A DNA stretch of 50,826 nucleotides, from positions 1 to 50,826 of the forward strand of contig CAMBFO010000005.1 of NCBI GenBank assembly GCA_945865675.1. The letters are read 5' to 3'. The position numbers and the translations under genes are program-made. Source of the DNA: Comamonas sp. lk (GTDB lineage: Bacteria; Pseudomonadota; Gammaproteobacteria; Burkholderiales; Burkholderiaceae_C). Below the pieces are notes generated by a model. The model did not search any database, had not been told where the DNA came from, and was given only the letters and a program-made list of their open reading frames with translations. Shown here one piece after another: positions 37,891-46,402 of the stretch; the first letter of the stretch is position 1, and every line of letters begins with the position of its first letter.

Positions 37891-40238
37891 GAACGCCGCA
37901 GGCCCCAAGCACAACGCATGCCCCAGCCTTCCCGGCAAGTGGCCGCGACGCCCCGCATGAAAGCGCCCGCGCCCAGGTGGCCGGCGCCGCCACCTACATC
38001 GACGACATGCCCGAGCTGCAAGGGACGCTGCATGCTGCGCCCATCTTGTCCACCGTGGCCCACGGCAAGCTCAGGGGCGTGGATGCGCGCGCTGCGCGGA
38101 CTATGCCCGGTGTGGTGGCGGTGCTGCTGGCAGAGGACATTCCTGGCGACGCCATGCTCGCGTCCTTTGCCGGTGATGAGCCCATCTTTGCGCGCGACAC
38201 CGTGCAGCACATCGGGCAAGTCGTAGGCCTGGTGGTGGCGCGCAGTGTCATGCAAGCGCGCCGCGCTGCGCGCAAAGTGGTGCTCGACATTGAAGCCCTG
38301 CCCGCCGTGCTGTCGGTGCAGCAAGCGCTGGCTGCGCAAAGCTATGTGCTGCCGCCGGTGTTTGTGCGCCGGGGCGATGTGCAAGCAGGCTTGCAAGCGG
38401 CCAAGCACACGCTGCGCGGCAGCCTGGAAGTGGGCGGGCAGGAACACTTTTACCTGGAAGGCCAGGTGGCTTACGCGGTGCCCCAAGCGCAAGGCCAGTG
38501 GCTGATCCACAGCAGCACCCAGCATCCCGGCGAAGTGCAGCATTGGGTGGCGCATGCGCTGGGTTTGCACAACCACGCGGTGCGGGTGGAGTGCCGCCGC
38601 ATGGGTGGCGGTTTTGGCGGCAAAGAAACCCAGGCCGGCCATGTGGCGGTGTGGGCAGCGGTGGCTGCGCAACGGGTGCGCGCACCGGTCAAGCTGCGGC
38701 TGGACCGGGACGACGATTTTTTAATTACGGGTAAGCGCCATCCGTTTGCTTACGAGTACACCGCAGGCTTTGACAGCAGCGGTCGCTTGACTGCGCTGCA
38801 ATTGCAAATGGCGGTGAACTGCGGTTTTTGTGCCGACTTGTCCGGCCCGGTGGCCGACCGCGCCATCTTTCACACTGACAACGCCTATTTTTTAGAGAAT
38901 GTGCAAATCAGTTCCTACCGCTGCAAAACCAATACCCAAAGCCACACCGCATTTCGTGGCTTTGGCGGGCCGCAGGGCGTGATCGTCATCGAAAAAATCA
39001 TGGGCGACATCGCCCGCGCGCTGGGTAAAGATGCGCTGGATGTGCGATTGCGCAATATCTATAGCGACGAGCCGCTGGCAAGCGCGGTGGTAGCAGGCGC
39101 TAGGCCCGCGCTGCGCGACACCACGCATTACCAAATGAAGGTGGAAGACAACATTCTGGAGCCGCTGCTCAGCACTTTGGAAAAGCATTGCGCGTACCGC
39201 CAGCGCGTGAAAGAAATTGAACTGTGGAACGCAAAGAGCCCGGTGCTGCGCCGTGGCATTGCCATCACGCCGGTCAAATTCGGCATCAGCTTTACCGCCA
39301 CGCTATTCAACCAGGCCGGTGCGCTGGTGCATGTGTATTTAGATGGCAGCGTGCGCGTGCACCACGGCGGCACCGAAATGGGCCAAGGCTTGCACACCAA
39401 GGTCACCCAAATCGTGGCCGATGAATTGGGCGTGCCACTAGAGCGCGTGCTGTGCAGTGCCAGCGACACCCACACCATTCCCAATGCCTCGGCCACCGCC
39501 GCCTCGGCCGGCACCGACCTCAATGGCCGCGCCGCGCAATTTGCAGCCCGCCATGTGCGCGACAACCTGGCCGCGTTTGTGGCCGGGCTCGATGCTTGTG
39601 GCGCTGGTGCCGTAGAGTTTTTTGGCGGGCAAGTGCGCTCGCCCAGCACCACGCGCGGCTTTGACGAAGTGGTGCAAATGGCCTATGCCAATCGCATCCA
39701 GTTGTGGAGTGACGGCTTTTACCGTACGCCCAAAATCCATTACGACAAAACCACGCTCACGGGTCGGCCCTTTTTCTACTTTGCCTATGGTGCGGCCTGC
39801 ACCGAGGTGGTCATAGATACCTTGACGGGCGAAAGCCGCGTGCTCAAGGTGGACATCTTGCACGACGTGGGCCGCAGCATTAACCCGGCGCTGGACGTCG
39901 GCCAGATTGAAGGCGGCTTTGTACAAGGCATGGGCTGGCTCACCAGCGAGCAACTGGTCTGGAATGACAAAGGCCTGCTCACCACGCATGCGCCGAGCAC
40001 CTACAAAATTCCCACCTCGGGCGACGTACCCGCGCACTTTAAGGTTGCGCTCTGGCCCGAGCCCAACCGCGAGGACAATGTCTTTGGCTCCAAAGCCGTA
40101 GGCGAGCCGCCTTTCATGCTGGCTATCAGCGTCTATGAAGCGCTGCGCCACGCAATCGCCCAGACCGTTGGCGGTACCCAAGCAGTGGCGTTGATTGCAC
40201 CGGCGACGCCAGAAAACCTGCTGCTGGCTTTGCAATGA
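37887..40238 (+). CDS. xdhB: Xanthine dehydrogenase molybdopterin-binding subunit
   Basis: The 783-residue catalytic subunit that hydroxylates hypoxanthine and xanthine to urate with molybdenum cofactor. It has A-T-Y-I-D-D-M-P, the V-G-L-V-V-A segment, G-G-G-F-G-G-K-E-T (Moco loop), A-F-R-G-F-G-G-P-Q-G, the E-M-G-Q-G-L-H-T-K-V-x-Q block and the base-catalytic glutamate of the C-terminal G-E-P-P-F (near residue 740). Its length and architecture are those of bacterial XdhB. It overlaps xdhA by four bases and converges on the glycerate kinase gene with nine bases between. Confidence 0.96.
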   Translation: MRTPQAPSTTHAPAFPASGRDAPHESARAQVAGAATYIDDMPELQGTLHAAPILSTVAHGKLRGVDARAARTMPGVVAVLLAEDIPGDAMLASFAGDEPIFARDTVQHIGQVVGLVVARSVMQARRAARKVVLDIEALPAVLSVQQALAAQSYVLPPVFVRRGDVQAGLQAAKHTLRGSLEVGGQEHFYLEGQVAYAVPQAQGQWLIHSSTQHPGEVQHWVAHALGLHNHAVRVECRRMGGGFGGKETQAGHVAVWAAVAAQRVRAPVKLRLDRDDDFLITGKRHPFAYEYTAGFDSSGRLTALQLQMAVNCGFCADLSGPVADRAIFHTDNAYFLENVQISSYRCKTNTQSHTAFRGFGGPQGVIVIEKIMGDIARALGKDALDVRLRNIYSDEPLASAVVAGARPALRDTTHYQMKVEDNILEPLLSTLEKHCAYRQRVKEIELWNAKSPVLRRGIAITPVKFGISFTATLFNQAGALVHVYLDGSVRVHHGGTEMGQGLHTKVTQIVADELGVPLERVLCSASDTHTIPNASATAASAGTDLNGRAAQFAARHVRDNLAAFVAGLDACGAGAVEFFGGQVRSPSTTRGFDEVVQMAYANRIQLWSDGFYRTPKIHYDKTTLTGRPFFYFAYGAACTEVVIDTLTGESRVLKVDILHDVGRSINPALDVGQIEGGFVQGMGWLTSEQLVWNDKGLLTTHAPSTYKIPTSGDVPAHFKVALWPEPNREDNVFGSKAVGEPPFMLAISVYEALRHAIAQTVGGTQAVALIAPATPENLLLALQ

Positions 40239-40247
40239 CCCCAAAGC

Positions 40248-41567
40248 TCACAACACCAAAATAGCCCGAAAGTCGTTCACATTGGTATGCGTGGGGCCGG
40301 TGACGACCAGGTCGTCTAAGGCGGAGAAAAAGCCGTAGGCGTCGTTGCGCTGCTGGTAGGCATTGAGGGGCAAGCCCAGGGCCTGCGCGCGCTGCAGGGT
40401 GTCGGGGGCCAGGCGGGCGCCGGCGTTGTCCTCCATGCCGTCGATGCCGTCCGTGTCTGCGGCCAGCGCCCACACGCCCGCTTGGCCTTGCAGGGTTTGG
40501 GCCAGGCCCATGCAAAACTCACCGGCCCGCCCGCCGCGTCCGCGTACCTGGCCTGGCGCTTGCGGCGCGATGGTGACCGTGGTTTCGCCGCCGCTCAAAA
40601 TCACGCAAGGCTTTTGAAACGGCCCCAGACCCTTGGCCGCTGCGCGTGCGAGGGCACCATGCACCTTTGCCACTTCGCGGGATTCGCCTTCGATTTCATC
40701 GCTCAGTACATAAGCCCTCAGCCCCATGCTGCGCGCCGCTTCGGCCGCTGCCTGCAAGGATTGCTGCGGCGTGGCGATCAGGTGGAAAACATGCCCTGCA
40801 AACGCCGTGTCCTGCGGCTTGGGGCTTTCCAGTGCACCAGATGCCCAGGCGTCCAGCACCGTTGGCGGCAGCACAATGCCGTAGCGCTGCACGATATCCA
40901 AGGCCTGCGCGCAGGTGCTGGCGTCGCCCACGGTGGGGCCGCTGCCAATGGTGGAAGGGTCATCGCCGGGCACATCGCTGATAGCCAGCGTCACGACACG
41001 CGCGGGTGCACAGGCCGCGCCCAGGCGCCCGCCTTTGATGCGCGAGAGGTGTTTGCGCACGCAATTCATCTCGCCGATATGCGCGCCGCAGCGCAGCAAG
41101 TCCTGGTTGATACGCTGCTTGTCGGCCAGCGTCAGGCCCTGGGCGGGCAGCGTCAGCAGGGCCGATGCACCACCGGACATCAGGCACAGCACCAAGTCAT
41201 CTGCCGTCAATCCCTGGGTCAGCGCCAAAATGCGCTGTGCCGCGTGTTCGCCTGCGGCGTCGGGCACCGGGTGGGAGGCTTGCAGCACCTCGATGCGTTG
41301 CGCCAGAGCGGCAGGGCGAGGCGGCGTATGGCCGTAGCGTGTCACGACCAAGCCAGTTAATGGCGCGTCTTGGGGCCACAGCGCCTCCACCGCCTGCGCC
41401 ATCGCGCCAGCAGCTTTGCCCGCGCCCAGCACGAGGGTGCGTCCGCGCGGTGGTGCGGGCAAATAAGCGGCCGTTTTGTGCAGGGGCAAGGCGGCCTGCA
41501 CGGCGGTATCAAAGAGGCTGCGCAAGAGTGCGGCGGGGTCGGCGATGGTGGGCATGCTTGGCATCAT
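40248..41567 (-). CDS. Glycerate 2-kinase, MOFRL family
   Basis: A protein of about 439 residues with the DUF4147 N-terminal domain and the C-terminal MOFRL domain (M-x-x-x-R-G-G-x-A-G-E-F, D-x-D-G-I-D-G). It has L-V-L-G-A-G-K-A-A-G-A-M-A and L-C-L-M-S-G-G-A-S-A-L-L near the N-terminus. Family members phosphorylate D-glycerate to 2-phosphoglycerate. In purine catabolism glyoxylate becomes tartronate semialdehyde and then glycerate, so the kinase fits as the downstream end. The start is uncertain: 41567, 41564 and 41555 are all ATG, and none has a clear ribosome site. Confidence 0.9.
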   Translation of the reverse strand: MMPSMPTIADPAALLRSLFDTAVQAALPLHKTAAYLPAPPRGRTLVLGAGKAAGAMAQAVEALWPQDAPLTGLVVTRYGHTPPRPAALAQRIEVLQASHPVPDAAGEHAAQRILALTQGLTADDLVLCLMSGGASALLTLPAQGLTLADKQRINQDLLRCGAHIGEMNCVRKHLSRIKGGRLGAACAPARVVTLAISDVPGDDPSTIGSGPTVGDASTCAQALDIVQRYGIVLPPTVLDAWASGALESPKPQDTAFAGHVFHLIATPQQSLQAAAEAARSMGLRAYVLSDEIEGESREVAKVHGALARAAAKGLGPFQKPCVILSGGETTVTIAPQAPGQVRGRGGRAGEFCMGLAQTLQGQAGVWALAADTDGIDGMEDNAGARLAPDTLQRAQALGLPLNAYQQRNDAYGFFSALDDLVVTGPTHTNVNDFRAILVL

Positions 41568-41628
41568 AAAGCGAGCGGATGCGTGGGCTGCCTGAGTTAC
41601 CTTAGTAAGGCTACGGCACAATGGCCGC

Positions 41629-43041
41629 ATGTCCACCTTGCTGATACACAACGCCCACACCGTGGCGACGCAAAACGACGCGGGTGACGAGTTGCGTGAC
41701 ACCTCGGTGCTGGTGCGTGACGGGCTGATCGCCGCCATTGGCCCAGCCTCACAAATGCCCCACACGGCGGACGAAGTGATCCAAGCGCGCCAGCATCTGC
41801 TGGTCCCCGGCATGGTGAACACCCATCACCATATGTACCAGTCGCTTACGCGCGCCCTACCGCAGGTACAAAACGCCGAACTCTTTCGCTGGCTGCGCGG
41901 CCTCTACCCGATTTGGGCGGGACTGACGCCGGACATGATTTACACCAGCACCCAGCTGGCCATGGCCGAGTTGCTGATGAGCGGCTGCACCACCAGCAGC
42001 GACCATTTGTACCTCTACCCCAACAACGTCACACTGGACGACAGCATCGAAGCGGCGCGCGCCATGGGTATGCGCTTTGTTGCGGCCCGTGGCAGCATGA
42101 GCCTAGGACAGTCGCAAGGCGGCTTACCACCCGATAGCCTGGTCGAGCGCGAGGATGCGATCTTGAAGGATACGCAGCGGGTGATCGAGCGCTACCACGA
42201 CGCCGGCCACGGCGCGATGACCCAAGTGGCGGTGGCGCCTTGCTCGCCGTTTAGCGTCAGCCCGCAGTTGATGAAAGACTCGGCCGAGCTGGCGCGCCAA
42301 TATGGCGTGCGCCTGCACACACACCTGGCCGAAAACGACCACGACGTGGCCTACAGCCTCGAAAAATTTGGCTGCACCCCGGCGCAATATGCCCAAGACT
42401 TGGGCTGGTTGGGCCAGGACGTTTGGCATGCGCATTGCGTCAAGTTGGACGAGCATGGCATCAGCCTGTTTGCCGCCTCGCGCACCGGCGTGGCGCATTG
42501 CCCGTGCAGCAATATGCGCCTGGCCAGTGGCATCGCGCCGGTGCGCCGTATGCTCGATGCCGGTGTGGCTGTGGGCCTGGGCGTGGATGGCAGCGCCAGC
42601 AATGACGGCGCCCACATGCTGGGCGAGGCCCGCCAGGCCTTGCTGCTGGCGCGTTTGCGCAAATCGCTGGAAGCGCCGACAACTGATACCCAGGGCCGTA
42701 GGGCTTTCGGCTGCGATAGCGCACCCATGGAAATGACCGCCCGCGATGCCTTGCGCCTGGCCACCCGCGGCGGCGCGCAAGTGTTGGGGCGCAGCGATAT
42801 CGGGCAGATTGCTGTGGGACAGTGCGCCGATTTGGCTTTGTTTGATTTGCGTACCCTGGCCCTGGCCGGTGCTGCGGTACACGACCCGGTGGGCAGCTTG
42901 CTGCTGTGTGCCAGCGCGCACGCAGCCTATACCGTGGTGCAGGGGCGTGTGGTGGTGCGCGAGGGGGAATTGACCAGCCTGGAACTCGGCCCGCTGGTGG
43001 AAGAGCACAACCGCCTGGCCCGTTTGCTGGCCGGCCCATAA
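41629..43041 (+). CDS. 8-oxoguanine / guanine deaminase-like amidohydrolase
   Basis: A 470-residue metal-dependent deaminase of the amidohydrolase superfamily. Metal ligands are seen in N-T-H66-x-H68, H-T-H-L-A-E-N, H-A-H-C and G-V-D-G-S-A-S-N-D. The pattern H-L-A-E-N-D-H-D-V-A-Y plus G-V-D-G-S-A-S-N-D is that of the 8-oxoguanine deaminase group described from Pseudomonas, related to guanine deaminase and AtzB-like enzymes. The product would be uric acid (from 8-oxoguanine) or xanthine (from guanine); either feeds this pathway. A CACAAT ends six bases before the ATG. The exact substrate is not decided by sequence. Confidence 0.8.
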   Translation: MSTLLIHNAHTVATQNDAGDELRDTSVLVRDGLIAAIGPASQMPHTADEVIQARQHLLVPGMVNTHHHMYQSLTRALPQVQNAELFRWLRGLYPIWAGLTPDMIYTSTQLAMAELLMSGCTTSSDHLYLYPNNVTLDDSIEAARAMGMRFVAARGSMSLGQSQGGLPPDSLVEREDAILKDTQRVIERYHDAGHGAMTQVAVAPCSPFSVSPQLMKDSAELARQYGVRLHTHLAENDHDVAYSLEKFGCTPAQYAQDLGWLGQDVWHAHCVKLDEHGISLFAASRTGVAHCPCSNMRLASGIAPVRRMLDAGVAVGLGVDGSASNDGAHMLGEARQALLLARLRKSLEAPTTDTQGRRAFGCDSAPMEMTARDALRLATRGGAQVLGRSDIGQIAVGQCADLALFDLRTLALAGAAVHDPVGSLLLCASAHAAYTVVQGRVVVREGELTSLELGPLVEEHNRLARLLAGP

Positions 43042-43124
43042 AGGCCAGGCCGCAACGCGCCGAGACCTTACCGTTATTTCCCGCTCGTTTGCTAGGGATT
43101 TAATAAGTCTACGAACTGCCCGCC

Positions 43125-44429
43125 TCACTGCATCAGCGCGCCGCCTTCAAACCATTTTTTAACCAGCAGGCGCTCGTCTTCGGTGATGCGCGTGGCGTTA
43201 TTTATTGGCATGGCGCGCAAGACGACGGTTTGCTGATATACCGCTTGGGCATTTTGCGCGAGCAGCGCGGCCGAGTCCAGGCGGATATTCTTCATTTGCA
43301 TTGCCGGGCCGTGGCAGCCGTAGCAGCGCTGGGCGATGACCGGCTGAATTTGGGCGTAGCCGATGGCGAGGCCTTCTTTAGCCATTGCAGGTCCAGGCCC
43401 CGGGGGCGTGGATGCGCCAGAAGCTGCAGCCGCGCCTGCACCCGCATCTGCCGCAAGGCCGCTCGCACTGCTGCTACCCGCCACCGTGCTGTCGGCTGCG
43501 CGCGGCGGTGCCATGGCCACGATCAGGATGGCGATAAGCGCCAGGCCTGCGGCCACATAAGGCCAGGGGTGCGGGTTACGGCCCAGCTTGTAGCCGTGGC
43601 GCAGCACAAAAAACTGGCGAATAGACGCGCCCGCTGCCATCATGCCAATCAGCACCAACCAGTTGTAGGTATGGTTGTAGGTAAAGCTGTAGTGGGTGCT
43701 GAGCATGGTAAACAGCACTGGCAGGGTGAAATAGGTGTTGTGCACGCTGCGCTGCTTGCCGCGTTGGCCGTGGATCGGGTCCACGGGTTCGCCCGCGCGA
43801 ATACTTTCGATGATCTTGCGCTGGCCGGGAATGATCCAGAAAAACACATTGGCGCTCATGCTGGTGGCCAGCATCGCGCCCAATAGCAAAAAGGCGGCGC
43901 GCCCGGCAAACCAGTGGCAAGCCAGCCAGGCCGCGCCGAATACCAGCAGCGCCACCAGCGCGCCCACGACGCGGTCGCCACCGGGCCGCTGGCCCCACAG
44001 GCGGCAAATGGCGTCATAGGCCAGCCAAAAGACCACCAAAAACCCGAGTGCGGCGCAGACCGCAGCGGTGGGCGACCAGTCCATGCGCGCCGGGTCGATC
44101 AGGTAGCTGCTGGCGTTCCACAGGTAAGAAATCGTAAACAGCGCAAAGCCGGTCAGCCAGGTGCTGTAGCTTTCCCAGTAAAACCAATGCAAATGCTTTG
44201 GCAGTTCGGGTGGGCGCACCGCAAACTTCACCGGGTGGTAAAAACCGCCGCCGTGTACGGCCCAGAGTTCGCCGCTCACGCCCTGGCGTTTGAGCTCCTC
44301 GTCTTGCGGCGGCGTCAGGCTGCTGTCTAAAAAGACGAAGTAAAAAGAGGCGCCTATCCAGGCCACTGCCGTTACCACATGCGCCCAACGCAGCAGCAGA
44401 TTGGCCCATTCGAGCAGATAAGTTTCCAT
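43125..44429 (-). CDS. puuD: Membrane urate oxidase PuuD with C-terminal cytochrome c domain
   Basis: PuuD oxidises urate to 5-hydroxyisourate and passes electrons to the respiratory chain instead of releasing peroxide. The 434-residue protein has an N-terminal membrane domain with about eight helices (M-E-T-Y-L-L-E-W-A-N-L-L-L-R-W-A-H) and histidine-rich segments. A Ala/Ser/Gly/Pro-rich linker leads to a cytochrome c domain with C369-Y-G-C372-H373 and a Met in R-A-M-P. The start at 44429 is chosen by family N-terminus. A longer frame to 44651 overlaps xdhC antisense-like sequence and is rejected. Confidence 0.93.
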   Translation of the reverse strand: METYLLEWANLLLRWAHVVTAVAWIGASFYFVFLDSSLTPPQDEELKRQGVSGELWAVHGGGFYHPVKFAVRPPELPKHLHWFYWESYSTWLTGFALFTISYLWNASSYLIDPARMDWSPTAAVCAALGFLVVFWLAYDAICRLWGQRPGGDRVVGALVALLVFGAAWLACHWFAGRAAFLLLGAMLATSMSANVFFWIIPGQRKIIESIRAGEPVDPIHGQRGKQRSVHNTYFTLPVLFTMLSTHYSFTYNHTYNWLVLIGMMAAGASIRQFFVLRHGYKLGRNPHPWPYVAAGLALIAILIVAMAPPRAADSTVAGSSSASGLAADAGAGAAAASGASTPPGPGPAMAKEGLAIGYAQIQPVIAQRCYGCHGPAMQMKNIRLDSAALLAQNAQAVYQQTVVLRAMPINNATRITEDERLLVKKWFEGGALMQ

Positions 44430-44482
44430 GGCGGCGTACTGTGGTGGTGGTGCGGGAAATTGTAGGTAGGGCGGCGGCGTGT

Positions 44483-45298
44483 TTACGGCCTGGGCCCGTC
44501 GGGCAGGGCCATTAGCTGCGCCGCCACCGAGACCGCAATCACTTCGGGCCGCTTGTCGCGCAGTTCGGGCAAGCCGATGGGGCTGGTGACCTGCGCCAGC
44601 TCGTCTGCGCCAAAGCCGCGCGCCTCCAAGCGCTGGCGGAAGGTGGCCCATTTGGTTTTGCTGCCGATGAGGCCGATAAAGGGCAAGTCGGCCTGCGTGC
44701 GCTGGCGCAGCAGGCAGGCAGCCACGATGTCCAGGTCTTCAGCATGGCTAAAGCTCATGATCAGCACGCGCGACCCCGGCGCCAAGCCAGGCACCGCACC
44801 CTGCACCGGTTGTGAATGCTCAAGGCGCACATTGGCTGCTACGTTTTCGGGGAAGGGCGCTTCGCGGCTGTCTATCCAGTGCACATCCAGCGGCAACTGC
44901 GCAAACACCTGCACCAAGGCATGGCCTACATGGCCTCCGCCAAACAGGGCCACCGGCTGGTGCCCGGCTTGCAGTTGCTGGCGCAGCCGCGGCCTATCGT
45001 GCGCGTCCACCGCTTCAAAGCCTAAGGTCACATGCCCGCCGCAGCATTGGCCCAGACTGGGGCCTAGGGCGTAGCTTTGCTCCTGCGCCTTTCTAGGGTC
45101 TGCCTGCAGGGCGTGGGCGTGGGCGACGGCGTCAAGTTCGAGCCGGCCGCCGCCTATGGTTCCTACGTTACTATCGGCAAAAACCGCCATCCAGGCGCCG
45201 GCATCCCGTGGCACCGAGCCACGCGTTGCCAGCACCCGGACCCAAACAGCGGGTGACAAGGCCAGGCGATCCAGAAAAAGGGTGATCAGGCTTTGCAT
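44483..45298 (-). CDS. xdhC: XdhC: molybdenum cofactor insertion chaperone of xanthine dehydrogenase
   Basis: XdhC binds the molybdenum cofactor, protects its sulfuration and delivers it to XdhB. The protein of about 271 residues has an N-terminal domain with R-G-S-V-P-R-D-A-G-A-W-M, G-T-I-G-G-G-R-L-E and L-G-Q-C-C-G-G. A C-terminal Rossmann domain has V-A-L-F-G-G-G-H-V-G-H-A and G-L-I-G-S-K-T-K. The ATG at 45298 is preferred because GGGGA precedes it. The ATG at 45304 is possible. It is separated from xdhAB by four kilobases and lies next to puuD on the same strand. Confidence 0.93.
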   Translation of the reverse strand: MQSLITLFLDRLALSPAVWVRVLATRGSVPRDAGAWMAVFADSNVGTIGGGRLELDAVAHAHALQADPRKAQEQSYALGPSLGQCCGGHVTLGFEAVDAHDRPRLRQQLQAGHQPVALFGGGHVGHALVQVFAQLPLDVHWIDSREAPFPENVAANVRLEHSQPVQGAVPGLAPGSRVLIMSFSHAEDLDIVAACLLRQRTQADLPFIGLIGSKTKWATFRQRLEARGFGADELAQVTSPIGLPELRDKRPEVIAVSVAAQLMALPDGPRP

Positions 45299-45357
45299 AC
45301 CCATCCCCAGCCCGCCGGCCCGCGCGCCGGTGTAACAGAACAATAGAAAGGACAGCC

Positions 45358-45921
45358 ATGCAGCACGTGCGCTCCCCTTGGTCGACAGGCCGCCGCTTTG
45401 TCTGGCAGTGGGCTTGCATCTGCTTGGTAATGTGGCTGGCCGGTTGCGCTGCGCCGCCCAAGCCTGTGCCACCCCCGGTACCCGCACCGGCTCAACCTGC
45501 ACCCCCGGTGCCCGAACCCGTAGCCCCGCCCGTCACCGTGGCCCCTGAGCCGCCGGCTGTCGAGGCCCCGCCTGTCAAGACTTCCCATGCGGCCAACCCC
45601 CGTGAATACCGCAAGGACGCCGCCGGGCACCTCTACGAAAAATACGCGGATCGCGTCTATGCCGGCAAGCTGCCCCCCTTGTTGCAGGCGGTGGGCGTGC
45701 TGGAGCTCGATATTGGCCGGCGTGGCGAAGTGGTGGCATTGCGTTGGACCCGTGCACCGCGCCAGGTACCCAAGGTGATGGCAGAAATCGAAAGCATGGT
45801 GCATGCAGCAGCCCCTTTCCCGGCGCCGGTGCGCATGGGCAAGATCAGCTACACCGAGGTCTGGTTGTGGCACAAAAGTGGTCGCTTTCAATTGGACAGC
45901 CTGACCGAAGGGCAAAAGTAG
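45358..45921 (+). CDS. Proline-rich lipoprotein with TonB C-terminal-like domain
   Basis: A 187-residue protein. It has an N-terminal hydrophobic segment with lipobox L-A-G-C30, then about 40 residues rich in Pro, Ala and Val (a periplasm-spanning linker). The C-terminal domain reads L-L-Q-A-V-G-V-L-E-L-D-I-G-R-R-G-E-V-V-A-L, resembling the TonB_C fold (V-x-x-x-I-D-x-x-G-x-V). A lipid anchor in place of a TonB transmembrane helix is unusual, and no TonB-ExbB-ExbD partners are nearby. The gene diverges from xdhC inside the purine island. I do not recognise a characterised homologue. Confidence 0.7.
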   Translation: MQHVRSPWSTGRRFVWQWACICLVMWLAGCAAPPKPVPPPVPAPAQPAPPVPEPVAPPVTVAPEPPAVEAPPVKTSHAANPREYRKDAAGHLYEKYADRVYAGKLPPLLQAVGVLELDIGRRGEVVALRWTRAPRQVPKVMAEIESMVHAAAPFPAPVRMGKISYTEVWLWHKSGRFQLDSLTEGQK

Positions 45922-45953
45922 GATGCCATCGCAGCAGCGGCGACGGCAAGCAC

Positions 45954-46307
45954 TCAAGAGCCCCGGTAGGTGGAATAACTCCAGGGACTGACCAGCAGCG
46001 GTACATGGTAGTGGGCGCTGGCATCGGCGATGCCAAAGTCAATGCCCACCAGGTCTAAAAACGGGGGCTCGGGCAAATCGACGCCGCGCGCGCGGAAGTA
46101 ATCGGCCACCGCAAATTCCAGCCGGTAGCAGCCAAGCTGCAGCGCGGCATGTTCGTACAACAAACCATCAGGGTTGCGGCCATCGCTGTTGAGCACCAAG
46201 GCTTTCACCAGTGTGGACTGCCCCGCTTGCACACTGAACAAGCGCACCGCCATGCCCGCTGCCGGGGTGCCGTGCATGGTGTCCAAAACGTGGGTGCTCA
46301 GGCCCAT
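45954..46307 (-). CDS. uraH: 5-hydroxyisourate hydrolase
   Basis: HIUase (transthyretin-like) hydrolyses 5-hydroxyisourate to OHCU. The 117-residue protein has the N-terminal L-S-T-H-V-L-D-T-M-H-G-T-P-A signature, Y-H-V-P-L-L-V-S-P-W-S-Y-S-T-Y-R-G-S at the C-terminus, and the catalytic His of the TTR-like family. The ATG at 46307 is preceded by GAGGGGAA on the minus strand. It is divergent from puuE by 95 bases and acts after puuD and before UraD. Confidence 0.96.
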   Translation of the reverse strand: MGLSTHVLDTMHGTPAAGMAVRLFSVQAGQSTLVKALVLNSDGRNPDGLLYEHAALQLGCYRLEFAVADYFRARGVDLPEPPFLDLVGIDFGIADASAHYHVPLLVSPWSYSTYRGS

Positions 46308-46389
46308 AGTCGATTCCCCTCAAATAGGGCGAAAGTGTAATCAGTGCTTTGCGGGCTATACGCACTCGCCCAGGCCTCGGCTTTACCGC

Positions 46390-46395
46390 TACCAT
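46390..46395 (+). promoter_or_regulatory. Candidate -10 element for puuE
   Basis: TACCAT ends seven bases before the puuE ATG at 46403, and no ribosome site is present. The spacing fits near-leaderless initiation. No clear -35. Confidence 0.3.
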
Positions 46396-46402
46396 TGTCG
46401 GC

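Noticed and set aside
37794-38672. Long antisense frame in xdhA/xdhB (292 codons)
   Set aside because: It is a GC-bias shadow with His/Gln/Arg-rich composition and no domain. The xdh genes explain the region.
43042-43124. Terminator between the deaminase gene and puuD
   Set aside because: No stem of more than five base pairs with a T-tract could be found. The 83-base gap shows nothing else.
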